From Ch67 sp041395845 (GTDB lineage: Bacteria; Pseudomonadota; Gammaproteobacteria; Pseudomonadales; Ketobacteraceae): a DNA stretch of 64,000 nucleotides. Shown here one piece after another: positions 46,950-55,190 of this stretch (position 1 is the stretch's first letter; each line of letters opens with the position of its first letter). A program made the position numbers and the translations under genes. Location: assembly GCA_041395845.1 (NCBI GenBank), contig JAWKZS010000009.1, forward strand, positions 62,001-126,000, given 5' to 3'. The notes under the pieces were generated by a model that saw only the letters and a list, made by a program, of their open reading frames with translations, was not told the DNA's origin and ran no database searches.

Positions 46950-49409
46950 TTACAGCGTTTTCAGGTATTCGATCACGGCGCGGGTTTCCGCTTCCGTCAA
47001 CACATCCGTGAATGCGTGGCCGGTGTTGGCGTTGCTGAATTCATGGGTGTTGAAAATCTTGCGGGCGTCGATCTGCTTCTGGGTCAGATAGGGTTTGCTG
47101 ATGAAACCCGCCAGCCAGAAGTTGTCCTTGATTGATTCGATGAACTGGTACAGCAGATTGTTCACCACACGATGATCGCGATCGCATTCTGCCAGCGGCG
47201 TGTCCTTGCTGCTGCAGTATTCGACATAGCGCCAGCCCACCTGATCATCGAGATCATACGCGGCAAGACTCATGTCGAAACCTTTGATGTGACCTTCGGT
47301 GGGTGAATCCAGCCGCTTCCAGATGGCGGGACGTTCAGCGGGTTTCAATACCTGACGCAAGGTCGGAACCGAGCCATTGTGAAGGTACGGTGACGACGCC
47401 CACACGCCATACAGCGGCGGTGCCAGATAACCGAAGTCTTCTGCCCAGCCGCAGGCGCCTTGCACCGGACGGCCATCCGGATTCAGTAACGGCCACGCCA
47501 TGTCGTCCAGATATTCATCCAGCGGATTTTTGCTGCCAGGTGGTTGATAGCCGTCGGCACCATCCGGGTAACCCCACCAGGAACTGGCGAAGACTTCACG
47601 CACCTGACTGGTAATGGCCAGCGCGCGGGCAGGATCGGTCTGGATGATGTCGAGCGGCACAATGTAACCGGCCACACCTTCGAGCGCGGGTGTTTCCAGG
47701 AAGGCAGGATCATTTACGTAGCGCGGTGAGTAGGCGCCATGACAGCTGGCGCATGAGCCGTTGCCTTGCGGCTGCGGAATGCCGGCGTTGGCGCCATCGG
47801 CCCACAGATTTTTGTTATGGAAAATCACGGCACCTGCCTCGGCCAGTGCCGTATTGATTTCAGCGGGAAATACCGGCGCCACCTGTGCATCCACGTAGGC
47901 CTGCAGATCCTGATCGTGTTCTTCGGTCGCGGCGCGACGGGATGCGCCGCTGCGCAACAGATTCAGCTGATCCGCTGCTGCCATGTCAATGCGGGTGGCA
48001 TCCACCGACAGACCACCGTCGAAAAATTTGCGCGGACGGTGACTGACGTTCCACCAGTTGGGCATGTCCTGGTTGCCGTGATAGGAATGGGTGAACGGCA
48101 ACTTGAACGGGTTCGGCGCGAGCGACAGGGTGTCCACATCCCAGATCATGGTCAGCATGTCGAAGGCGCCAACTGCATTGGAAGTGCCGCGCACGTTATT
48201 AAGTGAAATCGGCAGCGCACCCACCAGTCCGTTGGACAGATCCCGCATCAGAATCATCATGTCGGTGTTGGTGTTGCCCATACCGGGAATTGGACCCAGC
48301 CCCGGACCATCGCTGGCGTGACCGATCTGTCCGCCATGACAGATGTAGCAATTGATGGTGATCTTGCCGTTGTAATTGCCCAGTTCGTCGCGGCCTTGAA
48401 TCAGGCCCATGGGCAATTGGCCGGAACCGCCATCGGTCAACACCGGATCTTCACCGGGCAGTGGATAGGGATTGCGATAGGGCGCCGGGTTGAAGCCGTA
48501 ACGTTCGGTCAGCAGTTCGTCGAAATTGTCCGGACGCTCGCTCAGCTTCCAGTGTTTCCACAGATTGTTGATGGTGCTGGCGGGAATAGCCAGATCCGTC
48601 ATGGCCGCGCGCTGGTTGGCAAAGTAATCGCCTTTGGTAACCCGGGTGCGATATTCGCCGCAGGTTTTTGGCGCCTGTTCCTGCTCCGGCAGATTGACGT
48701 GGCAATCTTCATAAAACGCATTGAAGAAAATCGCGCGCCCGTCGTTGACGCCCGGTGTAATCAGGGTGCGGGGGTCGGCCGGCAATTGGGCGTCATCATC
48801 GTTGTCTTCGCAGAAACTGTTCCAGAGGTGGTTGCCGTGTGAACTGCCCAGCAGTGGCAACAGATTGCCATTGCCGGTGGGTGGTGTTTCCTCTTCGTTT
48901 TCGCCGACGTCATCGTTCTCAGTAAGCGGACAGTTGTCCGGCTGATCCCAGCACAGCAGCAAGGTGGCAACGTGCGTGTAGATAGGCGAATTGGCAGGCC
49001 AGGATTTGCCGCCGGTGTGCTGCACGTTGCTGTCGGCGTTGAAAGCAAGAATGTTGTTGCTGCCGACACCTTTGCCCAGTGCTTCCCAGGCTGCATAAAA
49101 CGCATCGTAATGATCGCTGCCATTGTTCAGCATGAAGCGCCGCCCCAGTTCCGTATCGGCAATGCCGCCAGGTGCATGGCAGGTGCCACAGAACGGCATT
49201 TGCGGTTCAATATGGGTAGCAAAATACTGGGCGAGGATGTCTTCGGTCGAACGGGGATCAGCGCCGGGCGTTTCGGTTTCCGTAACACTGCGACCGCTGT
49301 TGGATCCGGTTGAATCCTGGTCACCACTGTAATCGCCACCACAACCAGCGATGGCAAGTGCAGTGAAGACTGATAGAGCATGACGAAAATGAAAGGAATG
49401 GTGTACCAC
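46950..49409 (-). CDS. RoxA-like multihaem c-type cytochrome lipoprotein
   Basis: 819 residues. GTG start with AGGAGG seven bases upstream; signal with lipobox AIAGC (Cys23). Three haem c motifs are seen: CGTCH (74-78), CYICH (354-358) and CASCH (553-557). The part from ~330 on, with NGSCASCHGAYSPRYVNDP, YGVWASSPYLHNGSVPTL and the Trp-rich segment between, resembles the RoxA/RoxB rubber oxygenase family and its MauG/cytochrome c peroxidase relatives. RoxA has two haems; the N-terminal CGTCH domain is extra. RoxA cleaves polyisoprene with O2; the substrate here is unknown. It heads the string of redox genes. Confidence 0.85.
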   Translation of the reverse strand: MVHHSFHFRHALSVFTALAIAGCGGDYSGDQDSTGSNSGRSVTETETPGADPRSTEDILAQYFATHIEPQMPFCGTCHAPGGIADTELGRRFMLNNGSDHYDAFYAAWEALGKGVGSNNILAFNADSNVQHTGGKSWPANSPIYTHVATLLLCWDQPDNCPLTENDDVGENEEETPPTGNGNLLPLLGSSHGNHLWNSFCEDNDDDAQLPADPRTLITPGVNDGRAIFFNAFYEDCHVNLPEQEQAPKTCGEYRTRVTKGDYFANQRAAMTDLAIPASTINNLWKHWKLSERPDNFDELLTERYGFNPAPYRNPYPLPGEDPVLTDGGSGQLPMGLIQGRDELGNYNGKITINCYICHGGQIGHASDGPGLGPIPGMGNTNTDMMILMRDLSNGLVGALPISLNNVRGTSNAVGAFDMLTMIWDVDTLSLAPNPFKLPFTHSYHGNQDMPNWWNVSHRPRKFFDGGLSVDATRIDMAAADQLNLLRSGASRRAATEEHDQDLQAYVDAQVAPVFPAEINTALAEAGAVIFHNKNLWADGANAGIPQPQGNGSCASCHGAYSPRYVNDPAFLETPALEGVAGYIVPLDIIQTDPARALAITSQVREVFASSWWGYPDGADGYQPPGSKNPLDEYLDDMAWPLLNPDGRPVQGACGWAEDFGYLAPPLYGVWASSPYLHNGSVPTLRQVLKPAERPAIWKRLDSPTEGHIKGFDMSLAAYDLDDQVGWRYVEYCSSKDTPLAECDRDHRVVNNLLYQFIESIKDNFWLAGFISKPYLTQKQIDARKIFNTHEFSNANTGHAFTDVLTEAETRAVIEYLKTL

Positions 49410-49751
49410 GAGAATGCCTCCTGCATTATGTGCAGAGCTGGAATTTATTTTTGTCGTTATTCATCCCGGCATGGCTTGTTGCCAACAACGCATGGGTACT
49501 GCATCAGTACTGAGTGCAGCGAGAGTACTGCCGCTGTATTTGTCCGTTCAATACAGGGGCTGGCCAATCACGACAGTGCCATGTCATACTCGGTCAGGCC
49601 CGTCAAGCCACGCCTGTGTTATCAAGTTCACACTAAATGAATTTGTGTTTACGTGCGGCGACAGGTTTGATGAAAGGCTAATCACTTGAGACAAGAAGAA
49701 AAATGTTTGGTGACTCGCTCCAATTTTTGAGTCACCCAGAGGGAAATAAAA
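49410..49751. promoter_or_regulatory. Divergent control region between the cytochrome and AraC genes
   Basis: This 342-base gap has no convincing gene. GTACTG and CAGTAC form a palindrome at 49496-49510 with a 3-base centre; AGTACTG at 49506-49512 recurs exactly at 49524-49530, 18 bases on. These are candidate AraC-type binding sites. Nearer the AraC gene, GGTGACTC (49709-49716) and GAGTCACC (49729-49736) form a perfect 8-bp inverted repeat ending just before its ribosome-binding site, which could be an operator or an RNA hairpin for autoregulation. Confidence 0.6.
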
Positions 49752-50777
49752 ATGCCAGCACCAACCGTGGCGTTCGAATTGTACGACGCTATTTACCGTT
49801 ATCTAGAACACCAGGGCATCGCGGAATCTGCATTGTGCGCTGCGCTGGGCATCCGTTCGCGGCGCGACGGCATGATTCACGAACGCGTTCCGCTGAATCT
49901 GTTTGAACAGGCGTTTGTTGCCGCTGAAGCACTGACGGGCGACAGCGTCATCGGGCTGCGTATGGGACAGGCGGGATTTCCGCCGCCGGACGGTGTGTTT
50001 CGCGCGCTGTCCATTGCGGGCCCCAACGTGCGCGAAATCATGGCCGCGTTCACCCGTTATTTTCCATTGGCCTATGACTTTATCAATCTGGATCTGCGTA
50101 CCGAAGATGGTGCGCTGAAAGTCCGGCTGCGTTATCCCCATCGCCGACGCCCCCACCGGCATGTGCTGGAACATCTGCTGGCGGGCTGGTATATGGCGGC
50201 CAACCAGCTGACGTTTGATGAATTGCGCGTGCCGCGCGTGGTGTATGTGCAGCATCTGCAGCTGTGTCCGGATGATGTGCTGGCGGATGTGTTTCATTCC
50301 ACGCCAGTACGTTTTGGTCAGGCTGAAGACGGTTTCGATGTGAAAGTCGAAAGCCTGGATTATCACACCGGTCAGACCGATGAAGATGCGTTCAGATTGT
50401 CAGAAAGAAAAGCCGAGGATCTGCTGCTGCGCCTGCGTGCCAATGATCGCATTGCGCGGGAAATTTCCACCCATGTGGAGGCGATGCTGGAAGAAGGTTT
50501 GCCCACACTGGAAGCCGTGGCGCGACGGATGAATTGTTCTGGCCGTACCTTGCAGCGCAGACTGGCGGAACGCCACCTGAATTACCAGATGTTGCTGGAT
50601 CGGGTGCGGCAGGATGTCGCAGTGGATCTGCTGGCGAATACGTCGCTACCGATTACCCGCATTGCCGAACGTATCGGGTTTACCGATGACAGTACCTTTC
50701 ACCGTGCATTCAAACGCTGGACCGGAGAATCGCCAGGTGCCTACCGGCAACAGATGCCGTTAATCGCCGAGCAATAA
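49752..50777 (+). CDS. AraC-family transcriptional regulator (OruR/arabinose-binding-like N-terminus)
   Basis: 341 residues. The N-terminal ~180 residues match the AraC-type ligand domain of the OruR/ArgR-like group. The C-terminal AraC/XylS double helix-turn-helix (~235-335) contains LEAVARRMNCSGRTLQRRLAE and PITRIAERIGFTDDSTFHRAFKRWTGESPGAYR. AGAGGG lies eight bases before the ATG. It is divergent from the RoxA-like gene, so it probably controls the redox gene string in response to a small molecule. A strong hairpin follows its stop. Confidence 0.9.
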   Translation: MPAPTVAFELYDAIYRYLEHQGIAESALCAALGIRSRRDGMIHERVPLNLFEQAFVAAEALTGDSVIGLRMGQAGFPPPDGVFRALSIAGPNVREIMAAFTRYFPLAYDFINLDLRTEDGALKVRLRYPHRRRPHRHVLEHLLAGWYMAANQLTFDELRVPRVVYVQHLQLCPDDVLADVFHSTPVRFGQAEDGFDVKVESLDYHTGQTDEDAFRLSERKAEDLLLRLRANDRIAREISTHVEAMLEEGLPTLEAVARRMNCSGRTLQRRLAERHLNYQMLLDRVRQDVAVDLLANTSLPITRIAERIGFTDDSTFHRAFKRWTGESPGAYRQQMPLIAEQ

Positions 50778-50778
50778 A

Positions 50779-50804
50779 AAAGAGCCCGCAATTGCGGGCT
50801 CTTT
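50779..50804. terminator. Bidirectional intrinsic terminator
   Basis: A 26-base perfect palindrome (AAAGAGCCCGCAA then its complement) with A-rich and T-rich flanks. It lies just after the AraC stop and just after the convergent 36-residue gene, so it can end both transcripts. Confidence 0.9.
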
Positions 50805-50815
50805 CGTGTTGCCGA

Positions 50816-50926
50816 TCAGTTCGCAAAATACATGTTGTCGAGATACTCATGCAGTTGTGCCATGAGTTTCTGTTCGGCGTCCGTGGTTAACCAGAACAGC
50901 ACGTTATGATCCAGTGATACTTTCAT
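50816..50926 (-). CDS. 36-residue small protein with strong ribosome-binding site
   Basis: The minus-strand frame starts MKVSLDHNVLFWLTTDAEQK and ends DNMYFAN. A perfect AAGGAGG lies seven bases before the ATG, and a strong palindromic terminator begins 12 bases after the stop. These signals at ideal spacing make a real gene likely although it is very short. The peptide has a hydrophobic/aromatic core (NVLFWLT) and an amphipathic acidic helix; no signal peptide or cysteines. I recognise no family. About 220 bases upstream have no other gene and should hold its promoter. Confidence 0.7.
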   Translation of the reverse strand: MKVSLDHNVLFWLTTDAEQKLMAQLHEYLDNMYFAN

Positions 50927-51117
50927 TGTGTTGCCTCCTTCCATGTTGTGGCGGATGTGCAGGCTCATGCTGCGCCTGTTGCGGGCATGCGTCAATCCAC
51001 CGGTCTGTTACAAGGTTTGTCGTTTATTCGATTGGATTCTGAGTGTGAAACGGAATAGTGCGGAAGGTTGTTAAAAGGACAGGAAGTGTGCAGGAGGGTA
51101 GACGCGTACGCTGAAGT

Positions 51118-51142
51118 GGCGTCTGCCGCAATGACAGACGCC
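51118..51142 (-). terminator. Hairpin after the SDR gene
   Basis: GGCGTCTG (51118-51125) and CAGACGCC (51135-51142) form a perfect 8-bp stem with a 9-base loop, just downstream of the SDR stop on the minus strand. There is no T-run. Confidence 0.5.
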
Positions 51143-51150
51143 TGCCAGGA

Positions 51151-51921
51151 TCAGCCGATCAGGTAGCCGCCATCGGCGACGATGCAGCTGCCAGTCGTGT
51201 AGCTGGCGGCGTCGGATACCAGATAAAGTACCGAGCCCGCCATTTCATCCGGTTGCGCAACCCGCCCCATGGGAACATGCGGCATCAGCTGTTTTAGAAT
51301 GGCGTCGTTCTTCACCAGCGCGGATGCAAACTTGGTGTCAGTAGCGCCGGGAAGCAAAGCGTTGACCCGAATGTTGGCGCCCGCGCATTCTTTGGCGAAG
51401 GTCTTGGTCATCGAGATTACCGCGGCCTTGGTGATGGAATAAATGCCCTGGAACGCACCGGGGATGATGCCGTTCACCGATGCCACGTTGACGATGGCGC
51501 CACCACCGCTTTCCCGCATCAGTTTGCCGCCTTCCACCGACATGAAAAAGTAACCGCGAATATTCACGTCGACGGTTTTCTGGTACGCGGCCAGATCCGT
51601 ATCCAGCACATGGCCGAAATACGGGTTGGCAGCCGCGTTGTTCACCAGAATATTCAGTTTGCCGTGACGGCTGCGGATCTGCTCGAAGATGCCTTTGATC
51701 TGCTCCATTTCGCCAATGTGGCAGGCGATGGCTTCTGCACTGCCGCCGTCGGTCTGAATGGCGTCCACCACACGCTGACAGTCTTCCACCTTGCGGCTGG
51801 AAACGATCACGTGGGCGCCCTGCGCGGCCAGCAGGCGCGCAATGCTTTCGCCGATGCCACGGGATGCACCGGTGACCAGGGCGATGCGGCCACTCAGATC
51901 AAAGGGATTTTTCATGTTCAT
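51151..51921 (-). CDS. Short-chain dehydrogenase/reductase (SDR)
   Basis: 256 residues of a classical SDR. The NAD(P)-binding TGASRGIGESIARLL is near the N-terminus, NNAAANPYFG follows, and the catalytic Ser and Tyr-x-x-x-Lys lie in NVASVNG and YSITKAAV. The oxidised or reduced substrate is unknown. It is the last gene of a string with a histidine phosphatase, an APH-type kinase and an ACAD11-like dehydrogenase, and probably acts on a CoA-linked hydroxy or keto intermediate in that pathway. Confidence 0.9.
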   Translation of the reverse strand: MNMKNPFDLSGRIALVTGASRGIGESIARLLAAQGAHVIVSSRKVEDCQRVVDAIQTDGGSAEAIACHIGEMEQIKGIFEQIRSRHGKLNILVNNAAANPYFGHVLDTDLAAYQKTVDVNIRGYFFMSVEGGKLMRESGGGAIVNVASVNGIIPGAFQGIYSITKAAVISMTKTFAKECAGANIRVNALLPGATDTKFASALVKNDAILKQLMPHVPMGRVAQPDEMAGSVLYLVSDAASYTTGSCIVADGGYLIG

Positions 51922-51942
51922 GCAGCAGAACCTCTTGTCACG

Positions 51943-52629
51943 TTATCGGTGAGTCAACAGTGCCTTTTCGCCATTGTCGAAATGGGCAAAATCGTTGAAA
52001 TAGCGCAGGCTGATTTTTTCCTGGTTGAACAGCAGGCTGGTGATAGAGCAATTCATGATGGCCCAGGTCAGTTCGACACTGTGGTCATCCTGCACGCCCA
52101 GCACATGGCCGGTAATGGTGCCGATGGGGCCGCCGGAGGAAAACACGGCAATGGACTTGGCCCGGCAGTTGCGCACCACATCCAGTGCATCCAGGCAGCG
52201 CTGGCGGAAATGCTGCCAGGATTCGCTGTAGTCGCTGTCGAATTCGCCACTGCGCCAGCGGCGCACGGCTTTTTCGAATTCGATCTGAAAGGTTTTGTGC
52301 GGATTGGGGAACCGGGCCAGATACTGGTTCAATTCCGCCTTGCTTTGCAGTTCCGGTACGTGACGGGCAAACACTTCTTCATGATCGTACTCGTTGAAGC
52401 CGGGCACGATTTCCGGCTGCAATTGACAGTCCATTGCGGTCAGGCAGTTCTGCGCGGTCTGGGCATGACGCTGCATGCTGCCGGCGAACACGGCATCGAA
52501 CTGGATGCCGCGCTCGCGCAGGCTGTTGCCCAACGCTGTTGCCTGTAGCAGGCCCTGCGGCGACAGCTGGTCGTAATTGCTGGTGCCAAACGAGGCCTGG
52601 CCGTGACGGATCAGGTAAATTGCAGCCAT
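51943..52629 (-). CDS. Histidine phosphatase (phosphoglycerate mutase-like) family protein
   Basis: 228 residues. The phosphohistidine motif RHGQASFG follows an IYLI strand at the N-terminus, and AGSMQRHAQTAQ, PGFNEYDHEE and FSSGGPIGTI complete the branch-2-like pattern. Such enzymes remove phosphate from small molecules. It sits five bases after the APH-type kinase gene, so it could reverse or complete a phosphorylation step in the same route. The physiological substrate is not evident. Confidence 0.88.
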   Translation of the reverse strand: MAAIYLIRHGQASFGTSNYDQLSPQGLLQATALGNSLRERGIQFDAVFAGSMQRHAQTAQNCLTAMDCQLQPEIVPGFNEYDHEEVFARHVPELQSKAELNQYLARFPNPHKTFQIEFEKAVRRWRSGEFDSDYSESWQHFRQRCLDALDVVRNCRAKSIAVFSSGGPIGTITGHVLGVQDDHSVELTWAIMNCSITSLLFNQEKISLRYFNDFAHFDNGEKALLTHR

Positions 52630-52633
52630 GGGA

Positions 52634-53701
52634 TCAGAGTTTGCCTTTCAGTAGGTCACGGCACTGCTGTTCCAGCAGTTGCACCATTTTGCCGAAGCTG
52701 GCGAAGCGCTGGTCCTTGGTCTGGCCGTGATAGTAACGGTAGTAAATCTGCTGCAGGATGACGCCCAGACGGAACACGCCATAGACCTGATAGAACAGGA
52801 AATTGTCGGTGCTGAGGTTCATCTTGTCGCAGTAGTAATCGACCACTTCGGCGCGGGTCATCATGCCGGGAATGTGGCTGGGCTGACGGCGCTGGAACTG
52901 CATGGATTCCGGATCACCGGCTTCGATCCAGTAAGCCAGGGTGTTGCCGAAATCCATCAGCGGATCACCCAGTGTCGCCATTTCCCAGTCGAGCACGCCG
53001 ATCAGTTGGGTCGGATCGTTCGGATCCAGCACCACGTTGTCGAGGCGGTAATCGTTGTGGATTACGCACACGCCCACCTGCGCCGGCATGTTGGCGTGCA
53101 GCCAGGCCATGATGTCTTCGTAATCCGGCATGTCGGGGGTCTTGGCATCGCGGTAGCGTTTGCTCCAGCCTTCGATCTGGCGCACCACATAGCCTTCGCC
53201 TTTGCCCAGATCTTCCAGGCCGGCAGCTTTGTAATCCACCTTGTGCAGTTCGATCAGGCGATCCCAGAAGTTTTCACACAGCTGGCGGCCCTGTTCGGCG
53301 GTCAGGTTGACGCCTTCCGGCATGTCGGCGCGGGGAATGATGCCGATCAGGCGTTCCATGACATAGAACTCGCAGCCGAGCACGCTTTCGTCGTCGCAGA
53401 AGGCGACCATGTCCGGCACATACGGGAAGACCGGTTTGAGCTTTTTCATCACGCGGTATTCGCGGCCCATGTCGTGAGCGGATTTGGCTTTCTTGCCAAA
53501 CGGTGGGCGCCGCAGGATGTATTCCTTGTTGTCGAAGGAGATCGCATAGGTCAGGTTGGATGCGCCGCCAGGAAACTGCTTGATGCGGGCGGTGCCCTGT
53601 ACGTCCGGCACCACGGATTTGATGAAGCGGGTGACCACGTTGGCGTCGAGCTCTTCGCCTTCGCGTACCTTTCCGGCCTGATCCAGCACTTGTTCGTTCA
53701 T
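52634..53701 (-). CDS. APH-type phosphotransferase (ACAD10/11- and LvaA-like kinase)
   Basis: 355 residues of the aminoglycoside-phosphotransferase/choline-kinase fold. FPGGASNLTYAI and EYILRRPPFG form the nucleotide-binding lobe, and VIHNDYRLDNVVLD with LDWEMATLGDPLMD gives the catalytic Asp and metal-binding Asp. The RRPPFGKKAKSAHDMGREYRV signature is typical of the kinase domains of ACAD10/ACAD11 and of LvaA, which phosphorylate the 4-hydroxyl group of 4-hydroxyacyl-CoA. An ACAD11-like dehydrogenase gene lies 186 bases upstream on the same strand. Confidence 0.88.
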   Translation of the reverse strand: MNEQVLDQAGKVREGEELDANVVTRFIKSVVPDVQGTARIKQFPGGASNLTYAISFDNKEYILRRPPFGKKAKSAHDMGREYRVMKKLKPVFPYVPDMVAFCDDESVLGCEFYVMERLIGIIPRADMPEGVNLTAEQGRQLCENFWDRLIELHKVDYKAAGLEDLGKGEGYVVRQIEGWSKRYRDAKTPDMPDYEDIMAWLHANMPAQVGVCVIHNDYRLDNVVLDPNDPTQLIGVLDWEMATLGDPLMDFGNTLAYWIEAGDPESMQFQRRQPSHIPGMMTRAEVVDYYCDKMNLSTDNFLFYQVYGVFRLGVILQQIYYRYYHGQTKDQRFASFGKMVQLLEQQCRDLLKGKL

Positions 53702-53844
53702 GTTGCTTATCCCTCTGATGTGTTCACTGTTTTTCTAAGGTCTGAATGCCGTAAGCGGCAAAATGAACCCCGATTCTACCCATGGTGCTGGCCTGGCGGA
53801 ATGTTTGCGTGCAGCCGGTGATGAAATTGCAAAGTGCAATGGCC

Positions 53845-53872
53845 GAACCGCTCAGCCCGTGGCAAGCGGTTC
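53845..53872 (-). terminator. Hairpin between the dehydrogenase and kinase genes
   Basis: GAACCGCT (53845-53852) and AGCGGTTC (53865-53872) are perfect inverted repeats 16 bases after the ACAD gene end. No T-run is seen; it may allow partial read-through into the kinase gene. Confidence 0.35.
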
Positions 53873-53887
53873 TGCCAGTGGTGCCAA

Positions 53888-55102
53888 TCAGGCGTATTTT
53901 TTCAGCTCGAACTTGGCGATCAGGCCGCGGTGCACTTCGTCCGGGCCATCGGCCAGGCGGAGGGTGCGGGCATAGCCGTGCATGGCTGCCAGCGGAAAAT
54001 CATCGCTGACGCCGCCGCCACCGTGAATCTGGATCGCTGCATCAATCACCCGCTGGGCGACGTTGGGCGCAACCACCTTGATGGCGGAGATTTCGGTCAT
54101 GGCACCGAACACGCCGACGGTATCCATCAGATAGGCAGCCTTCAGTGTCAGCAGGCGGGCGCACTCGATGTCGATACGGGAGTTGGCGATGATGTCCGGA
54201 TTGCCGCCCAGCTTGGCCAGCGGACGGCCGAAGGCGACCCGGCTGGTGGCCCTTTCGCACAAATGCTTGAGCGCACGCTCCGCCGCACCGATCAGACGCA
54301 TGCAGTGGTGGATGCGGCCGGGGCCAAGGCGCCCCTGGGCAATTTCAAAACCGCGGCCAGGGCCGGCGATGATGTTGGAAACCGGCACCCGCACATTGGT
54401 AAACGAGACTTCGCCGTGGCCTTCCGGCATGTCGTAACGACCAAACACCGGCAGCATGCGTTCTATTTTTACGCCGGGGGTGTCCAGTGGCACCAGCACC
54501 ATGGAATGGCGGGCATGGCGGGCTGCGTTGGGATCGGTCACGCCCATGAAAATGCCGATTTTGCAGTTGGGATGGCCGACATTGGAACTCCACCACTTGC
54601 GGCCGTTGATGACCACTTCATCGCCGTCGATGACGCAGGTGGCTTCCATGTTGGTGGCATCCGAGGAGGCGACGCCCGGCTCGGTCATGAAGAATACTGA
54701 ACGGATGGTGCCTTCCAGCAGGGGTGCCAGCCATTGCTTTTTCTGCGCGGGGGAACCGTATTTCACCAGCACTTCCATATTGCCGGTATCCGGTGCACTG
54801 CAGTTGAACGCTTCGGAGGCGAACGGGGAATACCCCATGATTTCTGCCAGTGGCGCGTAGTCCCGGTTGGACAGGCCGGCACCGTATTCTTCATCCGGCA
54901 GGAACAGGTTCCACAGGCCGGCTTCTTTGGCCTTGGCTTTCCACTCTTCCATCAGCGGCTGGACTTTCCACTGGGTCCAGTCGGGATTCTCGGGGCCCAG
55001 CTGCTCGTAATAGGCGCGTTCATTGGGAGTGATGTGCTCGTCCATGAAGGCTTTGACGCGGGCCATCATTTCCTGGGCTTTGGGGGAGTGGCTGAATTCC
55101 AT
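53888..55102 (-). CDS. Acyl-CoA dehydrogenase, ACAD10/11 (LvaC-like) type
   Basis: 404 residues. The FAD-binding segments FFMTEPGVASSDATNMEA and INGRKWWSSNVGHPNCKIGIFMG, and the C-terminal QIHGGGGVSDDFPLA with RLADGPDEVH, mark the ACAD10/11 group rather than the standard fatty-acyl group. It therefore uses Asp in DGPDEVH where others use Glu. In the P. putida levulinate pathway such a dehydrogenase (LvaC) acts with a kinase (LvaA) to turn 4-hydroxyacyl-CoA into 3-hydroxyacyl-CoA; a similar kinase is encoded downstream. Divergent from a LysR gene. Confidence 0.9.
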   Translation of the reverse strand: MEFSHSPKAQEMMARVKAFMDEHITPNERAYYEQLGPENPDWTQWKVQPLMEEWKAKAKEAGLWNLFLPDEEYGAGLSNRDYAPLAEIMGYSPFASEAFNCSAPDTGNMEVLVKYGSPAQKKQWLAPLLEGTIRSVFFMTEPGVASSDATNMEATCVIDGDEVVINGRKWWSSNVGHPNCKIGIFMGVTDPNAARHARHSMVLVPLDTPGVKIERMLPVFGRYDMPEGHGEVSFTNVRVPVSNIIAGPGRGFEIAQGRLGPGRIHHCMRLIGAAERALKHLCERATSRVAFGRPLAKLGGNPDIIANSRIDIECARLLTLKAAYLMDTVGVFGAMTEISAIKVVAPNVAQRVIDAAIQIHGGGGVSDDFPLAAMHGYARTLRLADGPDEVHRGLIAKFELKKYA

Positions 55103-55130
55103 GGTGCGCTCCTGTCGGGGTTTTGAATTA

Positions 55131-55178
55131 GCCTAAACAAGCCTGCATAATTAAGCCAATGAATAGTGCTCATTAGGC
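55131..55178. promoter_or_regulatory. Inverted repeat between the dehydrogenase and LysR genes
   Basis: GCCTAA (55131-55136) and TTAGGC (55173-55178) lie in the 88-base divergent gap, in an AT-rich stretch. Their placement fits a LysR-type operator pair controlling both directions; no experimental support. Confidence 0.35.
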
Positions 55179-55190
55179 GGTATTAGTTTC

